A stretch of DNA of 64,000 nt, from contig UBPA01000015.1 of NCBI GenBank assembly GCA_900467185.1, positions 1-64,000 of the forward strand. The letters are read 5' to 3'. Below the pieces are notes generated by a model. That model ran no database searches. It saw only the letters and a list, made by a program, of their open reading frames with translations, and was not told where the DNA came from. Positions 50,443 through 59,946 of this stretch are shown here, piece after piece. This stretch comes from Hyphomicrobiales bacterium (GTDB lineage: Bacteria > Pseudomonadota > Alphaproteobacteria > Rhizobiales > Rhizobiaceae). Position 1 is the first letter of the stretch, and each line of letters opens with the position of its first letter. Made by a program: the position numbers and the translations under genes.

Positions 50443-52467
50443 TCAGAACTCTTCCCAATTGTCCTGTGCTGCGGCTGCGGCCGGTGCGGCCCTGGCGGAA
50501 CCGCCGGAGAAGGCGCGGGCCAGCGTGTTCGCCATCTTTCGGGCCGGTGACGCGACAGGCGCGGCGCGCGTGGCGGAGGCGAGTGCGGGCCGGCTCGGCG
50601 TCGTGACGCGGGGGGCCGGATTCGACGGCGCTGCCGGCGCGTAGGATGCCGCAGGCGTATAGCTGGCCGCGGAGGCACCGCCGAACTGGAAGCGCGCGAC
50701 GAGATCCTTCAGCCGCGCAGCTTCGGCGGCAAGCGTGGCGCCGGCCGCATTGGCCTCTTCCACCATCGCCGCATTCTGCTGCGTCACCTGATCCATCTGG
50801 TTGACGGCCGTGTTCACCTCGGCAAGACCCACCGACTGTTCGCGCGAGGACGTCGCGATGGCGTCCATGTGCTGGTTGATGGTGACGATGTAAGTCTCGA
50901 TCGTCTTCAGCGCTTCGCCCGTCTGGCTGACGAGCTGGACACCGCTTTGCACTTCGCCTGAGGAATTGCGGATCAGGTCCTTGATTTCCTTGGCAGCCTT
51001 TGCCGAGCGCTGGGCGAGTTCGCGCACTTCCTGCGCGACCACCGCAAAGCCCTTGCCGGCTTCCCCGGCACGGGCGGCTTCCACACCGGCATTCAGGGCC
51101 AGGAGGTTGGTCTGGAAGGCGATTTCGTCGATGACGCCGATGATCGAGGAGATCTGGTTGGAAGACTGCTCAATCTTACTCATCGCATCGACCGCGCTGT
51201 TGACGACCGCACCGGACTGACGGGCGCTGTCATTGGCCTGCACGGCGACCGTGCGGGCTTCTTCCGCGCGCTTCGAGGAGCTGGCGACGTTGGCGGTGAT
51301 TTCGTCGAGAGCCGCTGCGGTTTCCTCAAGCGAGGCCGCCTGCTGTTCGGTCCGGCGCGACAGGTCGTCGGCGCTCTGGCTGATTTCGCGCGAACCGCTG
51401 TCGATTGAGCCGGTGGCATCCGCAACCGCGCTCAGCGTGTCACGAAGCTGCTCGACGGCCCGGTTGAAGTCCGTGCGCAACGTCTCGAAGTCGTCTGCGA
51501 AGCGCTCGGTGAGCTGGAAGCTGAGGTCGCCGGAGGCCAGATGCGTGAGCCCCTTGGCGAGACCGCTGGTCGCCTGCGCCATCGCTTCGGCACGCTCGTG
51601 CTCCCGTTCGGCCTGGCGGCGGCGCTCGCCTTCGCTCATCGAACGCTGCTCGACGGCTTCCGCCTCCAGCGCCCGCGCCTTCAGGCCATTCTCCTTGAAC
51701 ACCTCCACGGCACGCGCCATACCACCCACTTCGTCACGGCGATCCGTGCCGATGACATCGGCGTCGAGGTCGCCGGTCGCCAACCGCTGCATGACGCTAC
51801 CCAGCGCATCGATCGGCTGGACGAGCCAGGCGCGGATAGCAAAGAATGCCGCGAGGATGACGGTCAGCGTTCCCACGACAACCAAGGCGATCGTCACCCA
51901 GTAGGTGTGGATCGATCCGGTCGTCAGCACGTCGCTCTCCGTATTGGCAATGACGAGGAGCTCGTTGGTTTCTTCCGCCATGGCCTGGCTCATGGGGGCG
52001 AACTGCGTCTCGCATTCCCGCAGAAAAGCGCCCTGCGCGCTGAGGCGATCCTGCGAGCCTCGCGCGTCCGCCGCGCGCGTAAAGGCATTGCCGCAGGCCT
52101 CGTTGAGGATGGACAGGCCTTTGGTCTTCAGTTCGGAGATTCGTGCGTTCTCGGGCGTTGCAGCCAGTGCCGCGTCCATTTCTGTGCCGAACTGCGTTTT
52201 GGCAGCCTGAAGCTCGGCCGTTGCCGCTGCCTTCGCCGCCTCTGTGGTGACGATCATCAGCGTGCCGGCCGCAGCCCGTGCGGTCTGGAATGCCTGGTTG
52301 GCAAGAGCGAGCTCCGTAGCCGCCTTCGACTGCTGGGCCAGCAGCGCGGAATAGGCGTCATCGGTTCTCATGATCCGATCGCCCGAGTAGAACGCAACCC
52401 CCAGGGAGAAGAGCGCGAAGACGCCCATCAGGCTCAAAAATTTGCCAATGATCGGAATGTGTTTCAC
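50443..52467 (-). CDS. methyl-accepting chemotaxis protein
   Basis: This 674-residue chemoreceptor has a first membrane helix (about 5-25), a periplasmic helical sensor (about 26-175), a second helix (about 180-203) and two HAMP-type regions. The signaling tip contains IIGVIDEIAFQTNLLALNAGVEAARAGEAG. It ends in NWEEF, the pentapeptide that tethers the CheR/CheB adaptation enzymes. The start is probably the GTG at 52467, which has GAGG 6 nt upstream and opens directly into the membrane helix; the frame itself runs to 52587. Ligand unknown. Chemotaxis proteins proper are not encoded here. Confidence 0.93.
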   Translation of the reverse strand: MKHIPIIGKFLSLMGVFALFSLGVAFYSGDRIMRTDDAYSALLAQQSKAATELALANQAFQTARAAAGTLMIVTTEAAKAAATAELQAAKTQFGTEMDAALAATPENARISELKTKGLSILNEACGNAFTRAADARGSQDRLSAQGAFLRECETQFAPMSQAMAEETNELLVIANTESDVLTTGSIHTYWVTIALVVVGTLTVILAAFFAIRAWLVQPIDALGSVMQRLATGDLDADVIGTDRRDEVGGMARAVEVFKENGLKARALEAEAVEQRSMSEGERRRQAEREHERAEAMAQATSGLAKGLTHLASGDLSFQLTERFADDFETLRTDFNRAVEQLRDTLSAVADATGSIDSGSREISQSADDLSRRTEQQAASLEETAAALDEITANVASSSKRAEEARTVAVQANDSARQSGAVVNSAVDAMSKIEQSSNQISSIIGVIDEIAFQTNLLALNAGVEAARAGEAGKGFAVVAQEVRELAQRSAKAAKEIKDLIRNSSGEVQSGVQLVSQTGEALKTIETYIVTINQHMDAIATSSREQSVGLAEVNTAVNQMDQVTQQNAAMVEEANAAGATLAAEAARLKDLVARFQFGGASAASYTPAASYAPAAPSNPAPRVTTPSRPALASATRAAPVASPARKMANTLARAFSGGSARAAPAAAAAQDNWEEF

Positions 52468-52549
52468 AAGATGCCTCAAGCCATACGAACAACGAATGGC
52501 GGCACCATACGGCGTGAATTTTAAACGATGGTTTACGTGCGCATCAGCA

Positions 52550-52563
52550 TTCGCACATGCGAA
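52550..52563. promoter_or_regulatory. palindrome upstream of the chemoreceptor
   Basis: TTCGCA and TGCGAA form a perfect inverted repeat around CA, 83 bp before the chemoreceptor start and 57 bp from the end of the transporter gene. It could be a regulator site. Evidence is only the symmetry. Confidence 0.3.
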
Positions 52564-52619
52564 CAGATTCTTCGCCTCATCGTCCACAGTCGCTTACAGA
52601 TAACTTGCTCAAAAACCCT

Positions 52620-53615
52620 TCAGGCGGCCAGTGGCTTTGCCTCCGTCTTCTCCTTCAGCCGCGCGGCATATTTCTGTGCGATCACCGCGCAGGCCATGAG
52701 CTGGATCTGGTGGAACAGCATCAGCGGCAGCACGATGGCGCCGACGGAGGACGAGGCATTGCCGAAAATGGCATTGGCCATGGGCACGCCGCTGGCAAGC
52801 GACTTCTTCGATCCGCAGAAGGTGATGGTGATCTCGTCCTCCTTGGAGAAGCCGAGAAGGCGGCTGCCGAACATGGTGATGCAGATAACGGTGGCCAAGA
52901 GCATCATGTCGACGAGAATCACGGCCGCGATGTCGCCGAGCGAGAAGGTGTGCCACAGCCCCTCCATCACGGCCTCGGAGAATGCGAGGTAGACGACCAT
53001 CAGGATGGAGCCGCGATCGACGGGCATCAGCAGCTTCTTGCGCGAACGGATCCAGTTGCCGATCCACGGCTGCAGGATCTGCCCGACGACGAAGGGCAGC
53101 ATCAGCTGCAGAAGAATGCTCTGCAGCGCATCCCAGGAAAACCCGCCGCCGCCTGTGGTGGACAGCACGAGACCCGTCAGCAGCGGCGTCAGGAACATGC
53201 CGAAAATATTGGAGCCGGAGGCCGATACGATGGCTGCGGGAACGTTTCCCCCGGCCATGGATGTGAAGGCGATCGACGATTGCACCGTCGAGGGCAGCAC
53301 GCAGAGGAACAGGATGCCCGTATAGAGCGGCGCTGCGAGAACGGATGTCGGGATGAGGCCGATGGCAAGACCCAGAAGCGGGAAGATGCAGAACGTCGTG
53401 AGAAGGATCGCCAGGTGTAGCCGCCAGTGCAGCGCGCCCGCCACCACGGTATCGCGCGACAGGCGCGCGCCATGGAGGAAAAACAGAAGCCCGATGGCAA
53501 TATCCGTCGCGAGGCCGAACACATCGGCATAAGCGCCGTGGATCGGCAGGAACGACGCCAGAATGACGGTGCAGACGAGGAGGACGGTGAAGGTATCGGG
53601 CAGATATCGGCGCAT
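52620..53615 (-). CDS. SBF-like sodium/bile-acid-type transporter (YfeH-like)
   Basis: This 331-residue membrane protein has about ten hydrophobic segments, with FLHGARLSRD near the first loops and the broken-helix region FCGSKKSLASGVPMANAIFGN typical of the SBF-like family. Related proteins move organic anions with sodium. It is divergent from a LysR regulator with 114 bp between. The ATG at 53615 lacks a strong ribosome binding site; a longer form from 53702 would overlap the promoter region. Confidence 0.88.
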   Translation of the reverse strand: MRRYLPDTFTVLLVCTVILASFLPIHGAYADVFGLATDIAIGLLFFLHGARLSRDTVVAGALHWRLHLAILLTTFCIFPLLGLAIGLIPTSVLAAPLYTGILFLCVLPSTVQSSIAFTSMAGGNVPAAIVSASGSNIFGMFLTPLLTGLVLSTTGGGGFSWDALQSILLQLMLPFVVGQILQPWIGNWIRSRKKLLMPVDRGSILMVVYLAFSEAVMEGLWHTFSLGDIAAVILVDMMLLATVICITMFGSRLLGFSKEDEITITFCGSKKSLASGVPMANAIFGNASSSVGAIVLPLMLFHQIQLMACAVIAQKYAARLKEKTEAKPLAA

Positions 53616-53729
53616 GTTGCGATCCCATGGTAGCTCTTGGGGGCAGGTCTTGCCTTGAAGTTGGCCCGCGTCATCGCTTATCATGTTTCCAGATGCAAAC
53701 ACTAACAGTCATTATGAAACGGAATAACC

Positions 53730-54584
53730 GTGCTGAACCTGACACATCTCGCCAGCTTCGTCATGCTGGAGCAGACCGGCAGCTTTACGGAGACGTCAGT
53801 GCGTCTCGGTATCGGTCAATCCACGGTCACGCAGCATATCCAGAGGCTGGAAAAGGCGCTGGGGCGACAACTGGTGTTCCGTGACACGCACCAGGTGCGG
53901 CTGACCGCGGAGGGTGAGGCGCTTCTCGGCCACGCCCGTGGAATGCTCGATCTGAATGGCAAGGTGGCCGCTCTCTTCGGCGAGAACCGGTTGCGCGGCC
54001 GTCTGCGGCTCGGCGTGTCGGAAGATGTCGTGGCCAGCCGCCTGACGGCGATCCTCGCCGACTTCATCCGGCTTTACCCGCTGGTGGATCTCGAAATGAC
54101 GGTCGCCCTCAGCGCGGTCCTCAACCAGATGCAGGATGCCGGCGATCTCGATCTGGTGCTTGCCAAGCGGCATATCGGGGAGACGCACGGACGGCTGCTC
54201 TACCGCGAACCACTCGTCTGGCTCGCGCAGGATCCCGATCTCCTGCTCTCGCGCGGGAACGCCCTGCCCCTCATCGCCTTCCCTCCGCCCTCCATCACGC
54301 GTCGCATCGCGCAGGAGGCGCTCGACGCGGCGCACATGCCATGGCGGATCGTCTGCACCTGCGGCAGCCTGAGCGGGCTGACCGCGGCGGCGCGCGCGGG
54401 CATGGGGTTTCTGGTCCAGCCGCGCAGCATGGCGCCGAGCGGCCTGCGCGAGGTCTCGGCAGACCGTTTGCCGCCGCTTGCGGATGTCGAATTCGTGCTG
54501 GTGCAGAGACGTGGTGCGGACGCCGCGCTTGTCGATGCGCTGTCGACCCTCATCGTCGCACAGATCGCGCCGCACCATGCGTAA
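53730..54584 (+). CDS. LysR family transcriptional regulator
   Basis: This 284-residue protein has an N-terminal winged helix (about 1-62: FVMLEQTGSFTETSVRLGIGQSTVTQHIQRLEKALG) and a periplasmic-binding-like effector domain (about 90-280). It starts with GTG at 53730. By position it probably controls the divergent SBF-like transporter, with the transported anion as a candidate ligand. Confidence 0.9.
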   Translation: MLNLTHLASFVMLEQTGSFTETSVRLGIGQSTVTQHIQRLEKALGRQLVFRDTHQVRLTAEGEALLGHARGMLDLNGKVAALFGENRLRGRLRLGVSEDVVASRLTAILADFIRLYPLVDLEMTVALSAVLNQMQDAGDLDLVLAKRHIGETHGRLLYREPLVWLAQDPDLLLSRGNALPLIAFPPPSITRRIAQEALDAAHMPWRIVCTCGSLSGLTAAARAGMGFLVQPRSMAPSGLREVSADRLPPLADVEFVLVQRRGADAALVDALSTLIVAQIAPHHA

Positions 54585-54614
54585 GTCATGTCGTTCGGCG
54601 CTGCAGAGCGCGCG

Positions 54615-54645
54615 AAACGCAAAACGCCCGCGGCAATCGCGGGCG
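54615..54645 (-). terminator. terminator of the DUF1127 gene
   Basis: CGCCCGCG (54625-54632) pairs perfectly with CGCGGGCG (54638-54645); on the minus strand the stem is followed by TTTTGCGTTT. It also lies 40 bp behind the convergent LysR stop. Confidence 0.75.
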
Positions 54646-54708
54646 TGAGGCAGATCGTTGGCCGATACTCCTTGCAGCTTCCGCTGCCGCTGCAAGCCGA
54701 GACCGGAT

Positions 54709-54852
54709 TTAACGGACGGCAGCGCGGGCGACGCTGGTGATCTCGGAGCGGGAGATGCCGAGGTCGTTGAGTTCGCGCGTCGACATGCGGCCGAGTTCGG
54801 TCACCGTCTGACGATACTTGCGCCAGTTGTTGAAAGAGCGTGCTACGTTCAT
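54709..54852 (-). CDS. DUF1127 small Arg-rich protein
   Basis: This 47-residue protein begins MNVARSFNNWRKYR and continues TELGRMSTRELNDLGISRSEI, the standard DUF1127 pattern. AAGGGG lies 7 nt before the ATG. Small DUF1127 proteins in Agrobacterium and Brucella influence RNA turnover and phosphate or carbon responses, and some are controlled by the LsrB/VtlR regulator. A TATAAC at about 54921-54926 may be its -10. It ends in a clean terminator, so it is transcribed alone. Confidence 0.88.
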   Translation of the reverse strand: MNVARSFNNWRKYRQTVTELGRMSTRELNDLGISRSEITSVARAAVR

Positions 54853-55024
54853 GATGATCCCCTTTCCAAGGTCTCCAGCGCTGGCAAAACCCTTGTTTCG
54901 TCTCATCCGCTGTGTTGGGATCGTTATACGCGTGCACCGCAGCATCGACCAGCGCGAAAGCCTCAGGTGACATATGCATGAGCCGCATGCCTCGAATTTG
55001 CACGGCGTAACGGATCTGTAAGAC

Positions 55025-55948
55025 TTATCTGATCTTGGCGCTTTCTTCCGGCAGTTTCCGCGGCTCGACAACGCTTGCATACATACCCGTCGTCCTGAAT
55101 TCCGTCGGACTGGCGCCGAAATGCCGGCGGAAGACCTTGGCGAAATAGTTCGGCTCCTCGAAACCCGACATCAGCGAAATCTCCTTCACCGAAAGATTGG
55201 CAGCTTGCGTCAGCAGCTTGGCGGCGCGCTGCAGCCGCTTGCGCAGCACGAACTCCGCCGGCGGCATGCCCTCGGTCGCGCTGAAGACGCGAGAGAAATG
55301 CGCCCGGCTGAGACCCGAAACGCGCGCGAGGTCTTCCACGGGAAGCGGCTTCTCCAGATTGTCGGCGATGTGGGTCAGGACATGCTGCATGGTGCGATAT
55401 TCCTGCCCGAACACCGGATGCGCCCCGAAGACATCGTCATAGAGCGTCATCGCCGCCTCGTAGGCGATGGCCGAGGCCCGCCCCGGCATCTCGCCGCCGC
55501 CATGGATCAGCCGGTAGCTGCAATCTGCAAGATTCTCGATCGTTTCCGGCTGGAGCGAGAGGATCGGCCCATTGGCGGAGAGAATGGCCTGGTGCAGGCG
55601 CATGGCCTCCTCCCCGTTCATGGAAATCCAGAAAAACTCCCACCGGCCTCCCGGCTCCAGCCAGTAGCGATGATTGTCCGGCACGGTCACCAGCAGCGTT
55701 TCGCCGGGCATGACGCGGTAGGCTCGCCCGTCATAGCGCAGGTTGCCGGCGCCGGAGATGGTGTGCTGGAGGACGGTGAACGGCGTCTGTCCCCTCTTGC
55801 GCCCGTCCCAGTCGTAGTTGGGTTTTTCGCGGATCTCGTAGCCGGTGCTCGTCGGCATCGTGTGCAGCCGATGCCGCCCGCGCGGCAGGGAAACCGTCTT
55901 CATGCAGGGTCCGCTGGCCATCAGTCTTTGCAGCATAGAATTACCCAT
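55025..55948 (-). CDS. agpT: AraC family activator of alpha-galactoside genes (AgpT-like)
   Basis: This protein of about 307 residues has an N-terminal cupin-like sensor (about 35-150: LQHTISGAGNLRYDGRAYRVMPGETLLV) and a C-terminal double helix-turn-helix (about 195-290: VEDLARVSGLSRAHFSRVFSA and VKEISLMSGFEEPNYFAKVFRRHFG). It is divergent from the GH4/agp operon, as the activator AgpT of Sinorhizobium is linked to its operon. The start is uncertain (ATG 55948, with AGAGGG 11 nt upstream, or ATG 55936). Confidence 0.85.
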   Translation of the reverse strand: MGNSMLQRLMASGPCMKTVSLPRGRHRLHTMPTSTGYEIREKPNYDWDGRKRGQTPFTVLQHTISGAGNLRYDGRAYRVMPGETLLVTVPDNHRYWLEPGGRWEFFWISMNGEEAMRLHQAILSANGPILSLQPETIENLADCSYRLIHGGGEMPGRASAIAYEAAMTLYDDVFGAHPVFGQEYRTMQHVLTHIADNLEKPLPVEDLARVSGLSRAHFSRVFSATEGMPPAEFVLRKRLQRAAKLLTQAANLSVKEISLMSGFEEPNYFAKVFRRHFGASPTEFRTTGMYASVVEPRKLPEESAKIR

Positions 55949-55976
55949 GAAAGCACAATCCCTCTCTATCACGTCT

Positions 55977-55998
55977 CGGCATTATACGCATAATGCCG
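55977..55998. promoter_or_regulatory. palindromic operator in the agpT/agaL1 gap
   Basis: CGGCATTAT (55977-55985) and ATAATGCCG (55990-55998) form a perfect 9-bp inverted repeat with 4-bp centre ACGC, whose midpoint is CG. Such symmetry with a central CG is typical of LacI-family operators rather than AraC half-sites. No LacI gene is in the window. Confidence 0.6.
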
Positions 55999-56136
55999 TC
56001 CAAGGGAGCAATACCGGGAGAGTACAGAGCGCATCATGACAGCCGAACGCAGAGCCGAAAGGGCCTCCTGCGTCGCCTGCACCGCGCGATTTTACCCGGC
56101 TCAACGACAAGACCCATTCGGAGGATAGAGACCGCC

Positions 56137-57603
56137 ATGAGCAGCTTCAAGATCGCCATCATCGGCGCAGGCAGCGTCGGCTTCACCAAGAAGCTTTTCA
56201 CGGACATCCTGTCCGTACCGGAATTCGCCGAGATCGAGGTCGCGCTGACCGACATCAGCGAGCAGAACCTCTCGATGATCAAGACGATCCTCGACCGGAT
56301 CGTCGAGTCCAATCGTCTGCCGACCAAGGTGACCGCGACGACCGATCGCCGCAAGGCGATCGAAGGCGCGCGCTATGTCATCAGCTGCGTCCGCGTCGGC
56401 GGGCTCGGCGCCTATGCGGACGATATCCGCATTCCCCTGAAGTACGGCGTCGATCAGTGCGTCGGCGACACGATCTGCGCCGGCGGCATTCTCTACGGCC
56501 AGCGCAACATTCCCGTCATCCTCGACTTCTGCAAGGACATCCGAGAGCTTGCCGAACCCGGCGCGAAGTTCCTGAACTACGCCAACCCCATGGCGATGAA
56601 CACCTGGGCGGCGATCGAATATGGCAAGGTGGACACGATCGGCCTCTGCCATGGCGTCCAGCATGGCGGCGAGCAGATCGCCGAGATCCTCGGCGCGAAA
56701 GATGGCGACCTCGACTTCATCTGCTCGGGCATCAACCACCAGACCTGGTTCACGGATGTTCGCCTGAAGGGCCGCAAGATCGGCAAGGACGAGCTGGTCG
56801 CCGCCTTTGAGGCGCATCCGGTGTTCTCGCAGCAGGAGAAGCTGCGCATCGACGTTCTCAAGCGCTTCGGCGTCTATTCCACCGAGAGCAACGGTCACCT
56901 GTCGGAGTACCTGCCTTGGTATCGCAAGCGGCCGGAGGAAATCACCCGCTGGATCGACATGTCGGACTGGATCCACGGCGAGACCGGCGGCTATCTCCGC
57001 TACTCCACGGAAACGCGCAACTGGTTCGAAACGGAATTTCCGCAGTTCCTGGAAAGCGCCGGCAAGCCGCTCGATCCCGCCAAGCGTTCCAACGAACATG
57101 CGAGCCACATTCTCGAGGCGCTGGAAACGGGCCGTGTCTATCGTGGCCACTTCAACGTCAAGAACAATGGTGTCATCACCAATCTTCCGGCCGATGCCAT
57201 CATCGAGTCGCCCGGCTTCGTCGATCGCTTCGGCATCAACATGGTTGCCGGCATCACGCTGCCGGAAGCTTGTGCGGCAACCTGCATCGCCTCGATCAAC
57301 GTCCAGCGTATGTCCGTTCATGCCGCCATCTCCGGGGATATCGATCTCCTGAAGCTTGCCGTGCTGCACGATCCACTGGTCGGCGCGATCTGCACGCCGG
57401 ACGAGGTGTGGCAGATGGTGGACGAGATGGTCGTCGCCCAGGCCGAATGGCTGCCGCAATATGCCCATGCCGTTCCGGAAGCCCGCGAACGCCTGAAGCA
57501 TGCTACAGTGAAGACCCGCGACTGGAAGGGCGTTGCCCGCCGCGAAGTCCGCTCCATCGAGGAGTTGAGGGCCGAGAAGGCCGAACTGCGGGCTGCGAGC
57601 TAA
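56137..57603 (+). CDS. agaL1: family 4 glycosidase, alpha-galactosidase type
   Basis: This 488-residue GH4 enzyme uses NAD and a divalent metal to split alpha-galactosides by a redox mechanism. The Rossmann motif GAGSVGFT is at 10-17, NANP... as NYANPMA at 148-153, and the metal site Cys171-His172 in GLCHGVQHG. GINHQTWF follows. It leads the agp operon, so raffinose- or melibiose-type sugars are the expected substrates. GGAGG lies 12 nt before the ATG, rather far. Confidence 0.92.
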   Translation: MSSFKIAIIGAGSVGFTKKLFTDILSVPEFAEIEVALTDISEQNLSMIKTILDRIVESNRLPTKVTATTDRRKAIEGARYVISCVRVGGLGAYADDIRIPLKYGVDQCVGDTICAGGILYGQRNIPVILDFCKDIRELAEPGAKFLNYANPMAMNTWAAIEYGKVDTIGLCHGVQHGGEQIAEILGAKDGDLDFICSGINHQTWFTDVRLKGRKIGKDELVAAFEAHPVFSQQEKLRIDVLKRFGVYSTESNGHLSEYLPWYRKRPEEITRWIDMSDWIHGETGGYLRYSTETRNWFETEFPQFLESAGKPLDPAKRSNEHASHILEALETGRVYRGHFNVKNNGVITNLPADAIIESPGFVDRFGINMVAGITLPEACAATCIASINVQRMSVHAAISGDIDLLKLAVLHDPLVGAICTPDEVWQMVDEMVVAQAEWLPQYAHAVPEARERLKHATVKTRDWKGVARREVRSIEELRAEKAELRAAS

Positions 57604-57718
57604 CAACGGCTTGACCATAAGACGGCCCGCTTCTGGAGGAGAGGCGGCCCGGCTTGTTCCGGAGGAGTGCCGCAGCCGGGGAAACCGGACCGGCAGAGAT
57701 TGAGGGAGAGACAGAACC

Positions 57719-59806
57719 ATGACATCGAACCGCCATTTGAGGGCCGTTGCCGCGCTGATGCTCGGCGTATCCGCCTTCGCAATGACCGCCTCGGCCTCCG
57801 AGCCGACCGTCGCGCCGGAAGCGCCGCCCTTTCCGGGGCAAGGCAAAATCACCTATGTTCCGCGCGACTCGATCCTTGAGTTCAAGGCACTGCCGAAATA
57901 TAGCGAGCCGGACTGGGTGACGGAAAAGTTCGTCGCGACCGGCAAGCTGCCGCCGGTGGAACAGCGCCTGCCGAAGGAACCCCTGGTCTACAAGACGGGC
58001 AACATGCCGGACGGCATCGGCGTCTACGGCGATACCCTTCGCCACGTCATCGGCGGACGGCCGGAAGGCTGGAACTATTCCGCCGGGCAGACGCAGGGCT
58101 GGGGCGGCATCGACATCGCCATGTCGGAGTGCCTGACGCGCACCGCACCGCTCTTTCAGGTCAAGGCTGATGACGTCGAGCCGTTGCCGAACCTCGCGCG
58201 AAGCTGGGAGTGGTCGCAGGACGGCCACAAGCTCACCATGCATCTGGTCGAGGGTGCGAAATGGTCGGATGGCGTCGAGTTCACCTCCGACGACGTCATG
58301 TTTTATTGGAACGACAATGTGGTCGATCCGAACGTGACCCCGCTCAACGGCGCTTCGCCCGAGACGTTCGGCGAGGGCACGACGCTGAAAGCCATCGATG
58401 CCTACACGGTCGAATGGACCTTCAAGGATGCCTTCCCGCGCCAGCACCTCTTCGCCATGGCCTATGGCACCTTCTGCCCGGGGCCCGCGCATATCCTGAA
58501 AACCAAGCATCCGAAGTACAACAAGGACGTCACTTACGACCAGTACAAGAACGGCTTCCCGGCCCAGTACATGAACATCCCGGTCATGGGGGCCTGGGTT
58601 CCCGTTTCCTACCGGCCGGACGACATGATCGTGCTGCGTCGCAATCCCTATTACTGGAAGGTGGACGAAGCCGGTCACCAGCTGCCTTACGTCAACGAGC
58701 TGCACTACAAGCTTTCGACCTGGGCCGATCGCGACGTGCAGGCGATTGCCGGCTCCGGCGACTTCTCGAACCTCGAGCAGCCGGAAAACTTCGTCGAGAG
58801 CCTGAAGCGTGCCGCGCAGGAAAGCGCCCCTGCCCGCCTCGCCTTCGGCGCGCGCCTCATCGGCTATAACGTGCACATGAATTTCTCGGCCAATGGCTGG
58901 GGCGATCCGGACGAGCGGACGAAGGCGGTGCGCGAACTCAACCGCAATCCCGATTTCCGCAAGGCGATCACCATGGCGGTCGATCGCAAGAAGATCGGCG
59001 ACAGCCTCGTGAAAGGGCCGTTCACCTCGATCTATCCCGGCGGCATCTCGTCCGGCACAAGTTTCTACGACCGCCAGTCGACCGTCTACTACCCGTTCGA
59101 TCTGGAGGGCGCCAAGGCGCTCCTGGAGAAGATCGGCCTGAAGGACACGGACGGCAACGGCTTCGTCAACTTCCCCGCGGGCACCGCCGGCGGCGATGAC
59201 GTGCAGATCGTGCTTCTCTCGACCTCCGACTATGGCACGGACCGCAATCTGGCCGAAGGCGTGATCGGGCAGATGGAACAGCTGGGCATCAAGGTCACGC
59301 TCAACTCGCTCGACGGCGTCAAGCGCGACGCGGCCCGCGATGCCGGGCGGTTCGACTGGACCCTTCTTCGGCACGGGTCGGAGATCTCCTCCGTCGTCCA
59401 GAACACGCCGCAGCTGGCCCCGACCGGGCCGCGCACCAGCTGGCACCATCGCGCCGGGCCAGACGGCACGATGGACCTGATGCCGTTCGAGAAGGAGATG
59501 GTCGCGACCGTCAACAGCTTCATCGCGTCCAACGACAATGCCGAGCGGCAGGACCTGATGAAGAAATATCAGAAGATCGCGACCGAGAACGTCGATACGG
59601 TCGGCCTGACGGAGTATCCGGGCGCGCTCATCATTAACAAGCGCTTTTCCAACATTCCCCCGGGCGCGCCGATCTACATGTTCAACTGGGCCGAAGACAC
59701 GATCCTGCGCGAACGCGTCTTCGTCAGCGCCGACAAGCAGGGCGATTACGAGCTGTTCAAGCAGCAGCTGCCCGGCAAGCCCGGAGACCCCGGCCCGATC
59801 AACTGA
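57719..59806 (+). CDS. agpA: alpha-galactoside ABC transporter periplasmic binding protein
   Basis: This 695-residue SBP_bac_5 (oligopeptide-type) binding protein has a signal peptide (about 1-27, TASA) and no lipobox cysteine. It is longer than most family members, as AgpA is. It shows LARSWEWSQDGHKLTMHL and KWSDGVEFTSDDVMFYW near the first lobe. Although peptide-type by fold, AgpA-like proteins bind melibiose and raffinose, and the neighbouring GH4 enzymes support this. GAGGGAGAG precedes the ATG. Confidence 0.9.
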   Translation: MTSNRHLRAVAALMLGVSAFAMTASASEPTVAPEAPPFPGQGKITYVPRDSILEFKALPKYSEPDWVTEKFVATGKLPPVEQRLPKEPLVYKTGNMPDGIGVYGDTLRHVIGGRPEGWNYSAGQTQGWGGIDIAMSECLTRTAPLFQVKADDVEPLPNLARSWEWSQDGHKLTMHLVEGAKWSDGVEFTSDDVMFYWNDNVVDPNVTPLNGASPETFGEGTTLKAIDAYTVEWTFKDAFPRQHLFAMAYGTFCPGPAHILKTKHPKYNKDVTYDQYKNGFPAQYMNIPVMGAWVPVSYRPDDMIVLRRNPYYWKVDEAGHQLPYVNELHYKLSTWADRDVQAIAGSGDFSNLEQPENFVESLKRAAQESAPARLAFGARLIGYNVHMNFSANGWGDPDERTKAVRELNRNPDFRKAITMAVDRKKIGDSLVKGPFTSIYPGGISSGTSFYDRQSTVYYPFDLEGAKALLEKIGLKDTDGNGFVNFPAGTAGGDDVQIVLLSTSDYGTDRNLAEGVIGQMEQLGIKVTLNSLDGVKRDAARDAGRFDWTLLRHGSEISSVVQNTPQLAPTGPRTSWHHRAGPDGTMDLMPFEKEMVATVNSFIASNDNAERQDLMKKYQKIATENVDTVGLTEYPGALIINKRFSNIPPGAPIYMFNWAEDTILRERVFVSADKQGDYELFKQQLPGKPGDPGPIN

Positions 59807-59817
59807 TCGTGGTCCGG

Positions 59818-59835
59818 CCCGATCAACGGATCGGG
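59818..59835. other. stem-loop between agpA and agpB
   Basis: CCCGATC (59818-59824) pairs with GATCGGG (59829-59835) around AACG, 11 bp after the agpA stop. No T run. A short leftover of similar sequence (CCGATCAACTGATCG) ends agpA itself, so the hairpin may have arisen by local duplication. Confidence 0.5.
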
Positions 59836-59946
59836 GCGCGGCCTTCCGACATCACCGCCGCCGGGCGTTCCGGCGGCAGAGAAAAATGACCGCACGGGCG
59901 CATGGCAGCGTCGCGTCCGGCGGCCCGTTCTCCCAAAGGATACGAC

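Noticed and set aside
57604-57718. GGAGGAG-containing hairpin between the GH4 gene and agpA as another anti-SD RNA or RNA switch
   Set aside because: The stem is imperfect and the GGAGG sequences fit simple ribosome binding sites; no conserved layout with the small RNAs.
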